Shown here in pieces: positions 1 through 12,359 of a stretch of DNA of 64,000 nucleotides; positions within the stretch are counted from its first letter, which is position 1, and every line of letters starts with the position of its first letter. The translations under genes and the position numbers were made by a program. The stretch spans positions 1,364,001-1,428,000 of the forward strand of contig CP137328.1 of assembly GCA_033182465.1 (NCBI GenBank), given 5' to 3'. This DNA comes from Sanghuangporus weigelae. Its lineage: Eukaryota > Basidiomycota > Agaricomycetes > Hymenochaetales > Hymenochaetaceae. The notes under the pieces are model-generated. The model had not been told where the DNA came from, did not search any database, and saw only the letters and a list, made by a program, of their open reading frames with translations.

Positions 1-760
1 GCCAGAGTTTGAGATATCACTCACTCTGAGTCTCCCCTCATGTACTGAGCCTCCCCCTTTGACTATATACTATCCTTGACATCTCCTCTTGTTTGATTCA
101 CCATTCTACTTGCCTTCGCCACCTCTGATATGGCTCTACCGCTCTGACATCTATTGCGTTTATGCTACATCAGCAGATTCATGTGGTGTCCTGCTCAGTC
201 TGGCACCCATCTATCCGACGTTGGCAACCCTTCGGCGACCCAGGCTTCCTATCAGACTCCTCTGCAGCACCCTTTCCGGCCTTTCATTCTAGCTTAGTCC
301 ATATATTTATCTTGTACGGTCCTTTCCTTCTATCTATCATGTTTACGCTACGTTGGCAGATTCATGTGGCCTTCCCCTTGTTCCTGTGCCCCTCTATTTG
401 ACGTTGGTGACCCTTTGGCGACCTAGGCATCCTATCAGATGACCCATCAGCGCCTTCTCTACCTACTTGCTCGATTTTAGCCCTTACATTCACTTTATAC
501 ACTCCTTGCGACCCCGTATCCAATCTTATATCACATTGGCAGCTTTCTGTGATCCCCCCTTTTGAGTGGTGGCCTTAGTAGCTCATTCCTTTTATACTTC
601 GGCATCTTTATACCCCTCCATCATGTCTCCGATGGTTCCTGGCATCTGCTGGGTAGTGGGGATTTAGAGTCTAATAGTGTTGGCATCTTATTTTTGGAGG
701 TTTCTTCATACATTCAGCACCCTTAGTAGGATGGACATCAGTAGCACCTTCAGAGACACA
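1..760 (-). repeat. Unclassified dispersed repeat R, copy 1 (inverted)
   Basis: This stretch is the reverse complement of sequence found again at about 5960-7250 and 12470-13250. A shared marker is the run around 640-680 (ggcatctgctgggtagtggg), seen inverted near 6060 and 12580. Inside it two units of roughly 200 bases recur, each with a 'gacgttggcaaccc..cggcgaccc' core (about 215-245 and 400-430). Open frames are short and broken, and I recognise no protein. The left end is cut by the window. It may be an internal piece of a larger transposon. Confidence 0.75.
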
Positions 761-800
761 CAACACCCACTACAACATCATATTATCAGGCACACTCAGA

Positions 801-3083
801 TTGCTAAGGGGTCGCACTATACAAATATGAAACGCCAGGGGAAGTAATAATACTAAAATGGAGAATATGTGAATGGCTGCTACATCTGACACCAGACCCA
901 GCATGCGAAGTGGTATGATATGAACATGAAATGTGGTACCTGAGACCCTGTAAGACCTTTAACTGACAACGGGTAAGCCAATCAACAAGAGGCAACATAT
1001 TTTCCACCAGTGATATGGTCCAATATACTTCTGCCGCTGTAGCAGATACGTCCACTACAGCATCCCAAGTGCCCACGTGTCAGAAGACGCAGCTGGCCAA
1101 GCATACTCGGTTTGAGAAGTCTGGAAGGCTCAGATATGTTGCATACAATCTCAAGATGGATTGGAGGGGTTGTGCTGAGATGTGTTACAGCGGCGTCAGG
1201 CATACGGAAAGAGGCCACTGAGAAAGTGACAACCCATTGGCACAGTGGTCTGACAGATATCACCGGGCTACTTGAGCTAATGCCTGGAGTAACTTCATTT
1301 TTCTTGACTATCTGGAGGTTGGCCTAAGAGTGCCTGGTTTAAGAGAGGCTAAACCCACTTTCAAAAGAGGGGAGGTGGCAGACCTATTGCTCAAGTGGTG
1401 AATTAAGAAGCGGCATTGGAAAGTCTGAGGAGCAATGGAGGTGTAGTGGTTGCCGTACAATAGTATACTGTACAAGGCACTGAGGGGCCTATACTGGTAC
1501 GGGCAAGTGCAGTGCACTACACCATTCCTCGGGTAGTCTGCAGAGCCCCATCTCTTTGTGTTGGCTTCCTCAAATTATTCTCACTCGCTACCTATAGGAC
1601 CAAATGCCCTAGCCTGCTAGGATTGTATCCTACAGAACTAGCTCAATCATCTACCTCCACCAAATTGATCACATCTACACCAGGAGATGAAAAGAGATCT
1701 AACATGCTAAGTCTAAAATTGAGCATGTGACACGTGTTCTGCTGTGCTCTACATTGTAACAGTAAGATCCTGTATAGATTGACCCATTCGGAAATAGAAA
1801 TGACTACAGGAGCCATTCTTGATTGATTTATAAGTGGAGACGCACTAGTAGTACTTAGAAATCCAACAAGGACTTGGATCTGATGTCTGAGCCACCCATT
1901 TGACCCTATAAAGGATGGCTTGGCCGACTCATCCTATTATTCATCAAGTTGAAGAAATAAATTATAGGACTCAGAACCAACCTCCGACTCCTGTTGTAGT
2001 GCACAGTGCTATACTGAGTTTTAGTGGGAGGTATTATACATATTTTACTAGTGTCCAACACACTGGTGCACCAGCTATCTGAGTGACTCCAGCAGTCCTA
2101 AGGAGCTTATACAACATGGTCTAATTCTTTTGAGTGCTCTGTCATACCTTAGAATGCACCCAAGACTTTATACATAAACTAGCTCATGTTATTTCACCTT
2201 CTCTTGCATATATGTCATACTTCAAGACCTCAAAGACTCATTAATACTGCACTGCAGGCACTATGCCATACTTCATTATTTATACTTCGTCATATTACAA
2301 CTCACCAACAACTGCCCCAGTCACTTGAGCAGATATCGACACTCCAAAGCCTGGACCCAGACTCCCTGACAGGCCCTCAGATCTCCTCATCAATATTTTA
2401 CACTACTAAGGACCACTCCAAGCTGTTTCAAGCTAAAGAATGGTTACATACCTTCATCCTAGATATTTTACAAAATGCACTCCGTTGTTCAGATTTTGCT
2501 ATAGTAGCCTCTAAAGCTCAGACTTCTGATTGATATCTGCCAATTGGTACATCCATTTGAGTACTCCATCTGCCTTGCTCATCAACTTGAGTGCACTCCT
2601 CAGAGGACCCTTCCTGGACAGTTTTTATGTCATTTCACAGTTCCTTGCAGTCCACTTGACCCTTGTCTTATTAATTTCACACTCCTTGCTATGATTTTAT
2701 ATTGTTTTACAGTCCCTTGCAGTCCACTAGACTTCTGTCTCGTCAGTTTTATGCTCCTTGTTGTAGTTTCATTGCATTTCACTTCACTTTTCGTCTCGAT
2801 CCTCCCCCAGATCTAGATTACTTATTTTGTACATGTTTTGAACCTTGGTAGTCTATAAAAACTGCTCAGATGTCATAGTTATCCTTAGAGAATAGCAGAT
2901 ATCTGTTCAGTGCAAGTATCTACTGTTCTAAAGCCCCTTAGATCATTTCAATTAATTCTGTCATTCACAGAAGGCTGTAATTTCATCTCTGGGTGACTTA
3001 CCTTCATTGTTTAGATTAGTCTGGACACTCTAGGTGTGGCCTATATACTCTCAGCCTGTCTTCTATCTAGTTAACTTATCTCT
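801..3083. other. AT-rich intergenic repeat debris, no gene recognised
   Basis: Only short frames without recognisable domains are present. A segment near 1600-1650 (ccctagcctgctaggattg and flanks) recurs at about 3890-3935, so this is part of another dispersed repeat. Nothing here supports a functional gene. Confidence 0.6.
2630..2786. repeat. Imperfect tandem duplication, about 73-bp unit
   Basis: Two adjacent units each begin with a 'gt[tc]ccttgcagtccact' sequence (about 2640 and 2713) and contain a 'ctccttg' core near their middle. They differ at many positions, so the duplication is old. No function is suggested. Confidence 0.6.
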
Positions 3084-3088
3084 GGGAT

Positions 3089-3547
3089 TGTTAGGCAGCA
3101 AGACTAACAGACATTGATCTCGAGACGGCTAATACAACAATAAACAACAGGCTAAACACGAGTTGCTGAGCTAGATGCACGCTATGTTGAAGTGAAAGTA
3201 AGTAGAATTCAATAAACTATTGGTACAGAGAGTAGGTACCTATGTCGAAGTGAAGGTAAGTAGAATAGTAAGACAAGGAGACAAAAGCGTCAAACTATCT
3301 ACTTATATAGACTTTAAGCATGTAAAAGGTCTACTCTAATAAGGAGTCACATGATGAAGGAGTAGAGTGATTAGTGAGCATTTTAGTTGGAAGGAACAGA
3401 TTTAGTCATAGTGAATGAGTAAAGATGAATAAGCCATGACGGAGTGGACGGGATAAGTAAAATGGATGAGTAATGTAAAAGAATAATAAAATAAAATAAA
3501 TGGTTGATGATATAAGAAAAGAAATTGAAAATGTTCATATTCTGACA
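3089..3547 (-). mobile_element. Solo LTR of the Ty3/Gypsy element found at 14127-21019
   Basis: The segment starts TGTTAGGCAGCAAGACTAAC and ends near TTCTGACA. It aligns over its whole length with the two LTRs of the element at 14127-21019, including the internal direct repeat 'gtgaa(a/g)gtaagtagaat'. There is no internal region. The five bases on either side (gggat and gagat) look like an aged target-site duplication. It is clearly more diverged than the full element's LTRs and therefore an older insertion reduced to one LTR. Confidence 0.85.
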
Positions 3548-4950
3548 GAGATGATCAAGTTGCCGAAGTATTCACTCAACTCATCACAGCATGTCCTAAC
3601 TGGACTCCTAGTTTAACTATTAAGTATTCCATTCTGCCTACATCTATTCTCTGCCCCTATCTTCAGGTTTCTGTCTGGCTCAGTTATCAGATCATGCATA
3701 TAGTTACTTATTCACATTCTTTCTTTTCGACTCTCCACTCTGGCACCTTTGGTTAGCCAGACTCATATTAGTTGACTACAGCTTATCCAGTCTAGACCAG
3801 AGTATTAGCCCACATCTGAATTGTCTGCCATCCACCTCCTTGATTAACTATCTCGACTTGTTCTTGCTTGCTCTCTACAGGACTGAATGCCCTAGCCTGC
3901 TGGGATTGCATCCTACAGTACTAGTCTGATTGTCCACACACTCTATCAATCATATACCAGTCTTCAATCCAACATGTTGAGTCCTGACCTTTCCTCTTTA
4001 TGCTCATTATGTACCTCTCTTATCTACATTATGCTCTATAATTTTATGGTCACCACCTTCCTGATATGTGCACTTTATTTTTTGTTTTCCATGCATCCCT
4101 TTGTGATAAGCTCTTCCAGTTCTTTATTATGCTCCCTGACACTTTGAAGGTTCAGATTTGGACAATGTTATAAATAGGTATGCTATTTGTGTAGTTGAGA
4201 GTTCAGTTCAGTATGGACTAGAAGGTCAGTTCCAGTCCAGCTCAGTCACTCCAGCTAGCTACAGTTGAAGTTCTACTCAACTCTTTCTGTACTTACTCAA
4301 CTCTCTTATCTCCTTCAAATATACAATAATTTTGTGCTATACATCTTATGTCTTCTGCCTCGCAGTAGCACCCAAGTTCTGTGTGATCAGTTTGACTTGT
4401 GATACTACTAGGGATACTTCTCTCTCATCTTATCACTTATTACACTCAGTCTCATCTAAGTCTTTAGCATATCGCTTTATTCTACATTGTATTGCTTCTT
4501 ATCACATTGTAACTTGTTGGATTGAATTGGATTCTCGTAAGGATCATTATTGTATTGTTCTATGCTTAGAGAATCCCTCTCTAAGCTTTGTCTCTTTGTC
4601 CCCAGAATTTGAATCCACTGTTAAATTACCTAGAGGAAGTCCTTTTAGTTTTCATACCATCATCGCCAATCCCTCTTGCTTTAACTTCTCCCACTTGCTT
4701 CTTTACCTCCTCCCCCCTCTAAATCTCCACCCTTGCATACATTAGCAGCCTTCAAAGTCTCAACTCATCCTATTGCTTTAGATTGACTCTAGAACACGTC
4801 TTATCACTTCAGAACCTCTTTTACCTTTGTCTAAAGTCACCCTCTTCCAGTCTCCTCATCTTGACCTATTGAACAGCCTCACCAGAACTGTGACACCCCT
4901 CTGCTAACAAATTGTTCACAGAAGTTTCAGCATAGTGACCCTCAAATGCC
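3548..4950. other. AT-rich intergenic stretch, no gene recognised
   Basis: The longest frame (4332-4745, 137 codons) has no recognisable domain and the composition of the surrounding AT-rich debris. A short segment near 3890-3935 repeats part of 1600-1650. I see no supported gene. Confidence 0.55.
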
Positions 4951-4952
4951 TA

Positions 4953-5711
4953 CTGCCTTTTTCATATGTATTGTCACTCGTGACTTCTGTGATTTTTGTC
5001 ATACAGAACATCTCAAAATATAAAAATCACCATATCTCACTCAATTCTTGACCGTTCTGCATGATCTAAGTTGATAAATTCATAGTTTTAAGATCTGTTT
5101 TAAACTCCAACAAGGATGAAGAGAAAAGAGCAAATAATGAGTGAGATATGTCGTAAAAGGCCGATTTTAGACACTTTCTTCATGTGCATTTTTTTCTGCC
5201 CTCAGACTGGGTACTATAACAACCTAGACTGTACCATAGTGGTGCTATTGGCATAATATGAATTTACAGATATCAGCTTTTCTAGGAATAAATTTATTTT
5301 GAGGTCTGAGGGCCCTTGAGAAAAGGTAGGTTTGAGCTCAGCTTAGACATGTATCAAACCAGCAGATACAACACAGAATAGAGCTCAAAGTCAGTCTGTA
5401 AATTTAAAGTAAAAAGTTATATTATTTTGTACTTGCTTGTAGGACTGTAGAAGCAGGGATGAGGGCAGGAAAAACTGTACATGAAAGATGTGTCTAAAAT
5501 CGGCCTTTTACAACATATCTCACTCATTATTTGCTCTTTTCTCTTCATCCTTGTTAGAGTTTAAAACAGATCTTAAAACTATGAATTTATCAACTTAGAT
5601 CATGCAGAACGGTCAAGAATTGAGTGAGATATGGTAATTTTTATATTTTGAGGTGTTCTGTGTAACAAAAATCACAGAAGTTGCGAGTGACAATACATAT
5701 GAAAAAGGCAG
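4953..5711. mobile_element. Long-TIR palindromic DNA element C (non-autonomous, TA target)
   Basis: The two halves are inverted copies of one another. The left end CTGCCTTTTTCATATGTATT matches the reverse complement of the right end, and similarity continues for about 250-300 bases before fading toward the centre. TA dinucleotides flank it at 4951-4952 and 5712-5713, as expected for Tc1/mariner-like insertion. Each arm carries a subterminal box, about 90-150 bases from the end, also present in elements A and B of this window (atatctcactcaattcttga, then gatctaagttg and aaattcat). No transposase frame is present. Confidence 0.8.
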
Positions 5712-5919
5712 TAAGCGGTGTTATGAAAAAAAGCCCACCAATTACAAGCACTCTCATCAACAAACACCAGCTGTTCTGCGGTGTACTAAGAGGTGATATG
5801 TGCAACATACTATATACACAGAGTCTCATTCTGCTAAAAAGCCCTTTCTGGTAACTAGACAATAATGATTTTAGTTTACATAAACTGCATGGGGAAGTAA
5901 AGCAACAGAGACAGCCACC

Positions 5920-8270
5920 TTCTTAAGTGTAAAACTGGTGCACTGCTGTAAAGTTGGTTTGGGGTATCTGAAGGTGCTACAGATGTCCGTCCTACTAAGG
6001 GTGCTGAATGTATAAAGAAACCTCCAGAAATGAGATGCCGACACTATCAGACTCTAAATCCCCACTACCCAGCAGATGCCAGGAACTGTTAGAGATGTGA
6101 TGGAGGGGGCCTAGAGATGTCACAGGGTGAAAGGAATGAGCTAAGAGGGCTGCCGCTCAGAAGGGCAGATTATAGAAGTCCGCTGAAGGGGTGGAAACTC
6201 GGTTGCAGTGCAACAAGGAACGTATAAGATAAATATACAGTGGAACCTGTACATAAGAATACTGGTGGATAGGAATAACCTGAGATTAAGAATAGATTTT
6301 TGAGACTATGGGGTTGGTAGGTGGGAAATTCAGGGTCCAATAAAAATATTTTCTAAGTCGGCATATAGAATATACTTTTTCTTCAGAAATTCTTATTGAG
6401 AGGTGATCAGGTGATGTATTCTTACTATATTTAGTATGTATGTGAGGCCTGTAGTTTCTCCGCTAGACGTAATTGATAATTTTGAACTCTTGTCTAACCA
6501 AAAGAATGAATATTTACAATATAAGTGACTAAAGTGCAAGATCTCCAATGGTTACTCTTATCCTCCCTTCTTTGTCTCACTTGCTAGATTAGAAATTGGG
6601 CTAGATAGTTTCTGGATTTAGTTATGATATAATATTTTTCAATTATATAATATTGCAGTTTGGAATAACCTGGCAATAAGAATGCTTTTCGTGTCCACCG
6701 AGGAGTATTCTTATCTACAGGTTCTATTGTAAGTGATAAAATGGGTTCTACTATAAGTGATAAAATAGAGTGTATAGCTGGAAAAGGCGTCACAGGGTCA
6801 TCTGGTAGGATGCCTGGGTCGCTGCAGGGTCACTGACATCAAATAGGGGGAGCAGGAATAAGGAGGAGGTTGTATAAGTTCGCTAAAGTAGCATAAACTT
6901 GATAGATGAAAGGAAAAGACTGTATAAGATCAATATATGGAGTGAAAGGCTAGAAAGGATGTCACAGGGGAGCCTGATGGGAGGCCTGGGTTGCCAAAAG
7001 GTTGCTGATCACTGACCTCAAGTAGAAGGGTGGCGGACAGGTATAGAGTGGTGAGGAGGAAGCTCGGGGTTAAATCCTAAGTTTCTATTCATTTACTGAA
7101 TGTCAGAGTGGCAAAGACATATCAGAGACAGCAAAGGCAAGTGGAATGATGAGTCAAGCAAGTAGAGATGTCAAGGATAGTATATAGTCAAGAGGGAGGC
7201 TTAGTACATGAGGGGAGACTTAGAGTAAGAGATATCTCAAATTCTGGTGCTGTCTACTGCTCGGTCTGGTCTATACTCTATTCCTCTAACTAATATGAGC
7301 TCTATATATACTCTACTGCTATCGCCAATGAGTCCTACTATCTGACAATATCTTCTGAAACATTAGGCTTGCTAAAGGCCACCACCGAAGCACTCAGATG
7401 TCATCTGCAAGCAGCAATATGAGGGGGGTATCCAATCGCATAGAATATTGAGTGTCTGCAATAATATGGGCACTAGTGGAGTTGGTCTTAGCAGCACAAG
7501 TCGGTGGCTTGACATGCCAATGTGCTACATGCCTACCTTCCATACATAGTCTAATGGGGGCCGCCACATCAGGGGGAAGTCGGGAAACATTGGGACCGAT
7601 GATTAGAGGCTAATATCGCATATATGAGACAAGAGGCACATCAGTTAGTGTCTCTGAGGTGTCCGATGGATCGGCAGCACTCAATACAGTGTGTAGGCAA
7701 TCACTGGTGACTAATATTAGTGACCAGAGCGGCGGTGCTTCTAGGAACTGCTGGTTCGGCACCAGATATGTAGTAATAAGGCTATCAGCATCGCATACAC
7801 ACAGATGACAATAGATAGCTCTATAGGCCATAGGGGAACTACTTGGTAAGCTGTAGGAGGCATCAGAAAGGGCACCTGAGGATGTCTGAGTGTCCACCAT
7901 GCTGATCAGGGCCAGGGGAGACTGACTCGGAGGCATCTAGAGTTGCCACAAGGCTATATGTATGGTAAATTATAAGATTGGTGGCCTGTAGTCACTGAGG
8001 GATGTGTCCTATAGTGCCTGGTTCTAGGTAGGAGTTGTCGGCAGATCTGTCTGAGTGTCGGAGAGTCATTGGCAGATCAATCTGGGCCTTAGGGGGGCGT
8101 CACAGTATAATACATGTGCTAAAATCAATAGAAACGTGCTCAAATGGTGTCTCGAGTGCAGTAGGAGTATACTCTCACACTCTGAGGTGTAGGCGGCACT
8201 GGAATATAGTATCTGCAGTAGGAGGGAACCATAGTATGAGTGTACTGGCATAGGAGGGGCTAGGGCACTA
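5920..8270 (+). repeat. Dispersed repeat R, copy 2
   Basis: Roughly collinear with 12457-14126 plus 21020-21165, and inverted relative to 1-760. It contains one extra insertion, the MITE at 6238-6729. The chromovirus that interrupts copy 3 is absent here: gaaac at 8131-8135 is the unoccupied target. Frames on the reverse strand (for example 7936-7610) resemble those in copy 3, so the repeat may once have been coding. I do not recognise the product. Confidence 0.75.
6238..6729. mobile_element. Pogo/Tigger-like MITE (element D)
   Basis: The left end CAGTGGAACCTGTACATAAG mirrors the right end (reverse complement CAATAGAACCTGTAGATAAG), and both lead into 'aatact'. TA flanks it at 6236-6237 and 6730-6731. 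Copy 3 of the host repeat has one TA at the matching site (about 12745), which confirms the insertion and its boundaries. CAGTGGAACCT-type ends are typical of pogo-class transposons. It is about 490 bp with no transposase, so it is non-autonomous. Confidence 0.8.
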
Positions 8271-8825
8271 CATCACAAGGACCTGCATATAGTCGCATTT
8301 AAGACCTCCTTCTCCCATCTTTCCTAGAGCAATAGTCTCAACTTGTCAGTGTAACAGTTATTGAGACTGTTTAATGACCTACAAAGGATCTATGTGGTGT
8401 GAACCAACAGTGACCAGGACAGGTTTCAATATGTGCATATCTTAGTGTTGAAAGAATCTGCTCAAATCCTCACAAATATTGCATTTGGATTGACATGATT
8501 AGCAGATCTACACAATTGGCTTTCTAAATGTGACCAGTAACTAAGTCAGCTATCACAGGCCCAAGTATCTAAGCAGCCTAGACAACAGTAACCCATTATC
8601 ACTCTAGTACTAGAAGTACAGAAGCGAATATGTAATCCCACTAACTACTTAACACTACTGATCATCTATTACTGTAGACTATCACCTTAACACTGCCAAT
8701 CAAATATCTAGAGCAATCTTGATTAAAGAAGTGATCGAACTTCTTAGAAGTCTATAAGCACAACTACTAAAGCTTAAAGGCTAATAAGGTTTCATGGATA
8801 TCTCACTATCATCTCAGCACTGTTA
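8271..8825. other. Intergenic stretch, nothing recognised
   Basis: AT-rich sequence between repeat R copy 2 and palindromic element A. No frame of useful length, RNA gene or repeat pair was seen. Confidence 0.5.
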
Positions 8826-9909
8826 CAGCTAGTTGCAAAATTGTTGGCAATCACGTGATTTCACCACTTTTCTCACCATGAGAGCCTCAAAACACAGATA
8901 AAATCATATCTCACCCAAATCTCAACGGTTTCACATCATCTAAGTTGCTAAATTCATCTTTTTGAAAGGGCTTTCATTTCAAAAAAATAATCGAGAAAAT
9001 AGAGCAAAAAATGACCCCAAAATGGCGAAAATATCGGTTTTTGCCTCTTCCTTGCATGTGCATTTTTTTCTGTGATCCCTGCTGGTCCAGCACCTCCCCA
9101 AAGCTATCCAGAATGATAATATGATTATAAAATGAATTTACAGACTGAGTTTGAGTTGAATTGTATACCAGAATGTGCTGCTTTGAGCCATGCCTGAATC
9201 ACTCAAAACTCATTATTTCCCCCTAGCCTCCCAGGCTCCAGGAAAAATTCTTACAGGCCAGATTCATGCATGTAAATTCATTTTATATATAATAGACTAG
9301 GTTTGTGTACTAGCTAAGGCCTCAGCATCCACTGGTGAGCTGGGCTGAACAAGTGATTCTGGTTGTATACATCATTTTAGACAGCATCTTCCCAGCTCAC
9401 TAGTGGATGCTGAGGACCTAGCTAGCACATAAACCTAGTCTATTATATATAAAATGAATTTACATGCATGAATCTGGCCTGTAAGAATTTTTCCTGGAGC
9501 CTGGGAGGCTAGGGGGAAATGATGAGTTTTGAGTGATTCAGGCATGCCTCAAAGCAGCACATTCTGGTACACAATTCAACTCAAACTCAGTCTGTAAATT
9601 CATTTTATAATCATATTATCATTCTGGATAGCTTTGGGGAGGTGCTGGACTAGCAGGGATCACAGAAAAAAATGCACATGCAAGGAAGAGGCAAAAACTG
9701 ATATTTTCGCCATTTTGGGGTCATGTTTTGCTCTATTTTCTTGATCGTTTTTTCAAAACAAAATCCCTTTCGAAAAGATGAATTTAGCAACTTAGATGAT
9801 GTGAAACCGTTGAGATTTGGGTGAGATATAATTTTATCTGTGTTTTGAGGCTCTCATGGTGAGAAAAGTGGTGAAATCACGTGATTGCCAACAATTTTGC
9901 AACTAGCTG
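8826..9909. mobile_element. Long-TIR palindromic DNA element A (non-autonomous, TA target)
   Basis: A 1,084-bp element that is almost entirely inverted repeat. Arms of about 520 bases (8826 to about 9350 and about 9388 to 9909) are separated by a short centre. The left end CAGCTAGTTGCAAAATTGTT is mirrored by ...AACTAGCTG at the right. TA flanks it at 8824-8825 and 9910-9911. The subterminal box (atctcacccaaatctcaacg, then tctaagttgctaaattcat) lies about 85-150 bases from each end. It has no coding capacity. The arms differ only at scattered positions, so insertion was relatively recent or the arms were homogenised. Confidence 0.88.
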
Positions 9910-9911
9910 TA

Positions 9912-11155
9912 AGTCTGTGCTTGAGTTTATATGAGGTGTACTACCTAGTATGCCTATCCACAACTAGAACTTATGACTGTCATATCAAAACTAATTGACA
10001 TTTATTGGAACAGATACATGCCAATCTACTAAACCCAATAGTATTTAAAAAATAAGAGAAATTCATTATTATAACTCGAACTTCTCAAAATGCAGACCTG
10101 ATAACTTGAAAAATGATTAGATGGTACAAACTAGAGTTGTATACACTATGTCCAGAATCTACAATACAAGCAAATATCTATTTACTAAGAGACATGAATC
10201 TGAACACCAAACAACTATAACTTTTAATCCAACAAAGGATATGACATTTTATTCAAGACATCCAATACAAAGGCAAAGTATAGCTAGTTACTTAAAGCCA
10301 GTAACATCTGCCAGCAGAGTTCATGTAATTCATAATATGTTTTGGGCCATATGCTATACTGACCTGACATCTTAACACTAATGTGTGAGTTATGCTTACA
10401 CTCACTGGACCTTAAAATAAACTTCGACAAGTTACACATAGGGCAGCCTACATTGCTCCAAGAGCAAGGATTTCACCTGATAACAACAATGATGTCCTGA
10501 TGGAGTACTGGCAGTGAAGCATTACACATTGTGACATCACCTCTATTGTCTTAGTTAGTAACTCCACAGAATTTCGTCATGGTAGAGAATGATCTTACAA
10601 ACATCAGAGCAAAGTAGTACAAAGTAGAACAGAATGATAAAGAAACAGTTGTAATAGTAGAGTAAGGTGGAGTAAAGTGGAGAGGAGATGAGTATAAAAA
10701 AAGGACAGAAAATAGATTATCTGAGAGTATAAATAGCTATAAAAGTAGGCCCTTTTCCCCATCTTTCAATCCTCTTAACATACTGGTGGTCTTAACCAGA
10801 CTATTACTATGTGCTTTGTACTATCACATTTCTTAAAAATCTCAATCTACTTTTACTCTTACCTTGTATCTAAAAGCATTCTTAACTCAGACCATGATTA
10901 GGAAGGTTAGTAAAGAGACTATATGATACAGCTATATGTGGGTAGATAGATCACCTCTGCATAACATATCATTACTTAGGTAAAAGGATCAAAACTGGTG
11001 TAACCCCAGACCTACTCTCTAACAAGTGTGGATGTAATCAAGTACTCAAGGCCTTCTATGAAAATCAAGTTCATGTGTAGCAACAGTTCTATTACGTTTG
11101 AACTCTCGTATTATCCAGAAAACTGTTGTCTTGGGTATGCCGACCAAGGCTGTAA
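9912..11155. other. AT-rich intergenic stretch, no gene recognised
   Basis: Contains short frames (10121-10375, 11028-11255) without recognised domains, and a purine-rich tract near 10660-10700. I see no gene here. Confidence 0.5.
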
Positions 11156-11478
11156 TTATAAAGACTCAAATATTTTCAATTCCTTTTCTTATGTTACCAA
11201 CCATTTATTTTATTATTCATCCACATTACTCATCTATTTTACTAATTCCATTTGAACCATCATGACTTATTCATCCTTACTCATTCACCATAACTGAATT
11301 CATTCCTTTCGACTAAGATGCTCACTAATCACTCTACCCCTTTATCATATGACTTTCTATTAGAGTGAACCTTTTATATGCTCGAAGTCTAGATAAATAA
11401 ATAGTTTGACTCTTTCATTTCCTTGTTTTACTATTCTACTTACCTTCACTTTAACATAGATATTTACTCTTTGTACTA

Positions 11479-12359
11479 CAGCTAATTGCAAAATTCTTGG
11501 AAATTATGTAACTTCACTACTTTTCACACCGCAAGAGCCTCAAAACACAAATAAAATCACATCTCACCCAAATCTTAATAGTTTCACATCATCTTACAGT
11601 GAATTCCATAATGATTTAGACATGTGATTTTTGTCATTTTCGACCCTTCTATACCTCAAAACACAAAATAAGTCATATCTCACCCAATTCTTAACCATTT
11701 TGCATGATCTAGGTTGCTAAACTCATCATTGAACTGTGGGTTTCATATTTCAACTTAAGCAATGGAAAACAGTGCAAAAATGACCCTAAAATGTCGCAAA
11801 CTGCTGATTTTGCACACAGCTTACTTTCTCAAATTTTCCTGACCTTAAACCTGGCTGTACAGCTCTCCAGACCAGTCCTGACTGATAATATGACTTTATT
11901 ATGAATTTATATATTGAATTTGAGCTGAAATGTATACTGGAATTGTCAGTCTGTGGCATGCCTGAGTTGCTAAAAACTGTGTATCTCCTCCTTGAGCTCT
12001 CTAGCCTCAAAGAAGCAGTTTCCTAGCCAGATCTATGCACATAAAATCATGATAATTGTACTAGATTATATATGAGCATCATTCAGGGCTCCAGACTCAG
12101 CTGGTGAGCTGAGAAAATTTGAGAAGTAGGTTGTGTACAAAATCAGCAGTTTGTAATATTTTGTGGTCATTTTCGCACCGTTTTCCATTGCTCAAGTTGG
12201 AATATAAAACCCACAATTCAATGATGAATTTAGCAACTTAGATCATGCAAAATGGTTAAGTATTGGGCGTGATATAACTTATTTTGTGTATTGAGGTGCA
12301 GAAGAGCTAAAAATAGCAAAAATCACATGTCCAAATCAGTATAGAATTCACTGTAGCTG
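11479..12359. mobile_element. Element A copy interrupted by element B (nested palindromes)
   Basis: The left side begins CAGCTAATTGCAAAATTCTT, as in element A, and runs about 118 bases. The right side retains only the terminal TAGCTG. TA flanks the whole at 11477-11478 and 12360-12361, inside the LTR relic. Element B occupies 11597-12353 between its own TA pair. Most of the original interior and right arm of this A copy is missing. Confidence 0.75.
11597..12353. mobile_element. Long-TIR palindromic DNA element B, copy 1 (nested)
   Basis: Begins CAGTGAATTCCATAATGATT and ends with the mirror ...GAATTCACTG. TA is duplicated at 11595-11596 and 12354-12355. The arms carry the box shared with elements A and C (atctcacccaattcttaacc, then gatctaggttgctaaa). 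The interior resembles the element A interior (for example near 11890-12060). A second, cleaner B copy lies at 39150-39959. Confidence 0.8.

Noticed and set aside
4332-4745. 137-codon plus-strand frame in AT-rich DNA
   Set aside because: Composition equals the surrounding debris, and there is no domain or neighbouring exon.
8826-9909. CRISPR array or virus terminal repeat as an explanation for the large inverted repeat
   Set aside because: There are no regularly spaced direct repeats and no coding capacity. TA duplications and related copies elsewhere show a DNA element.
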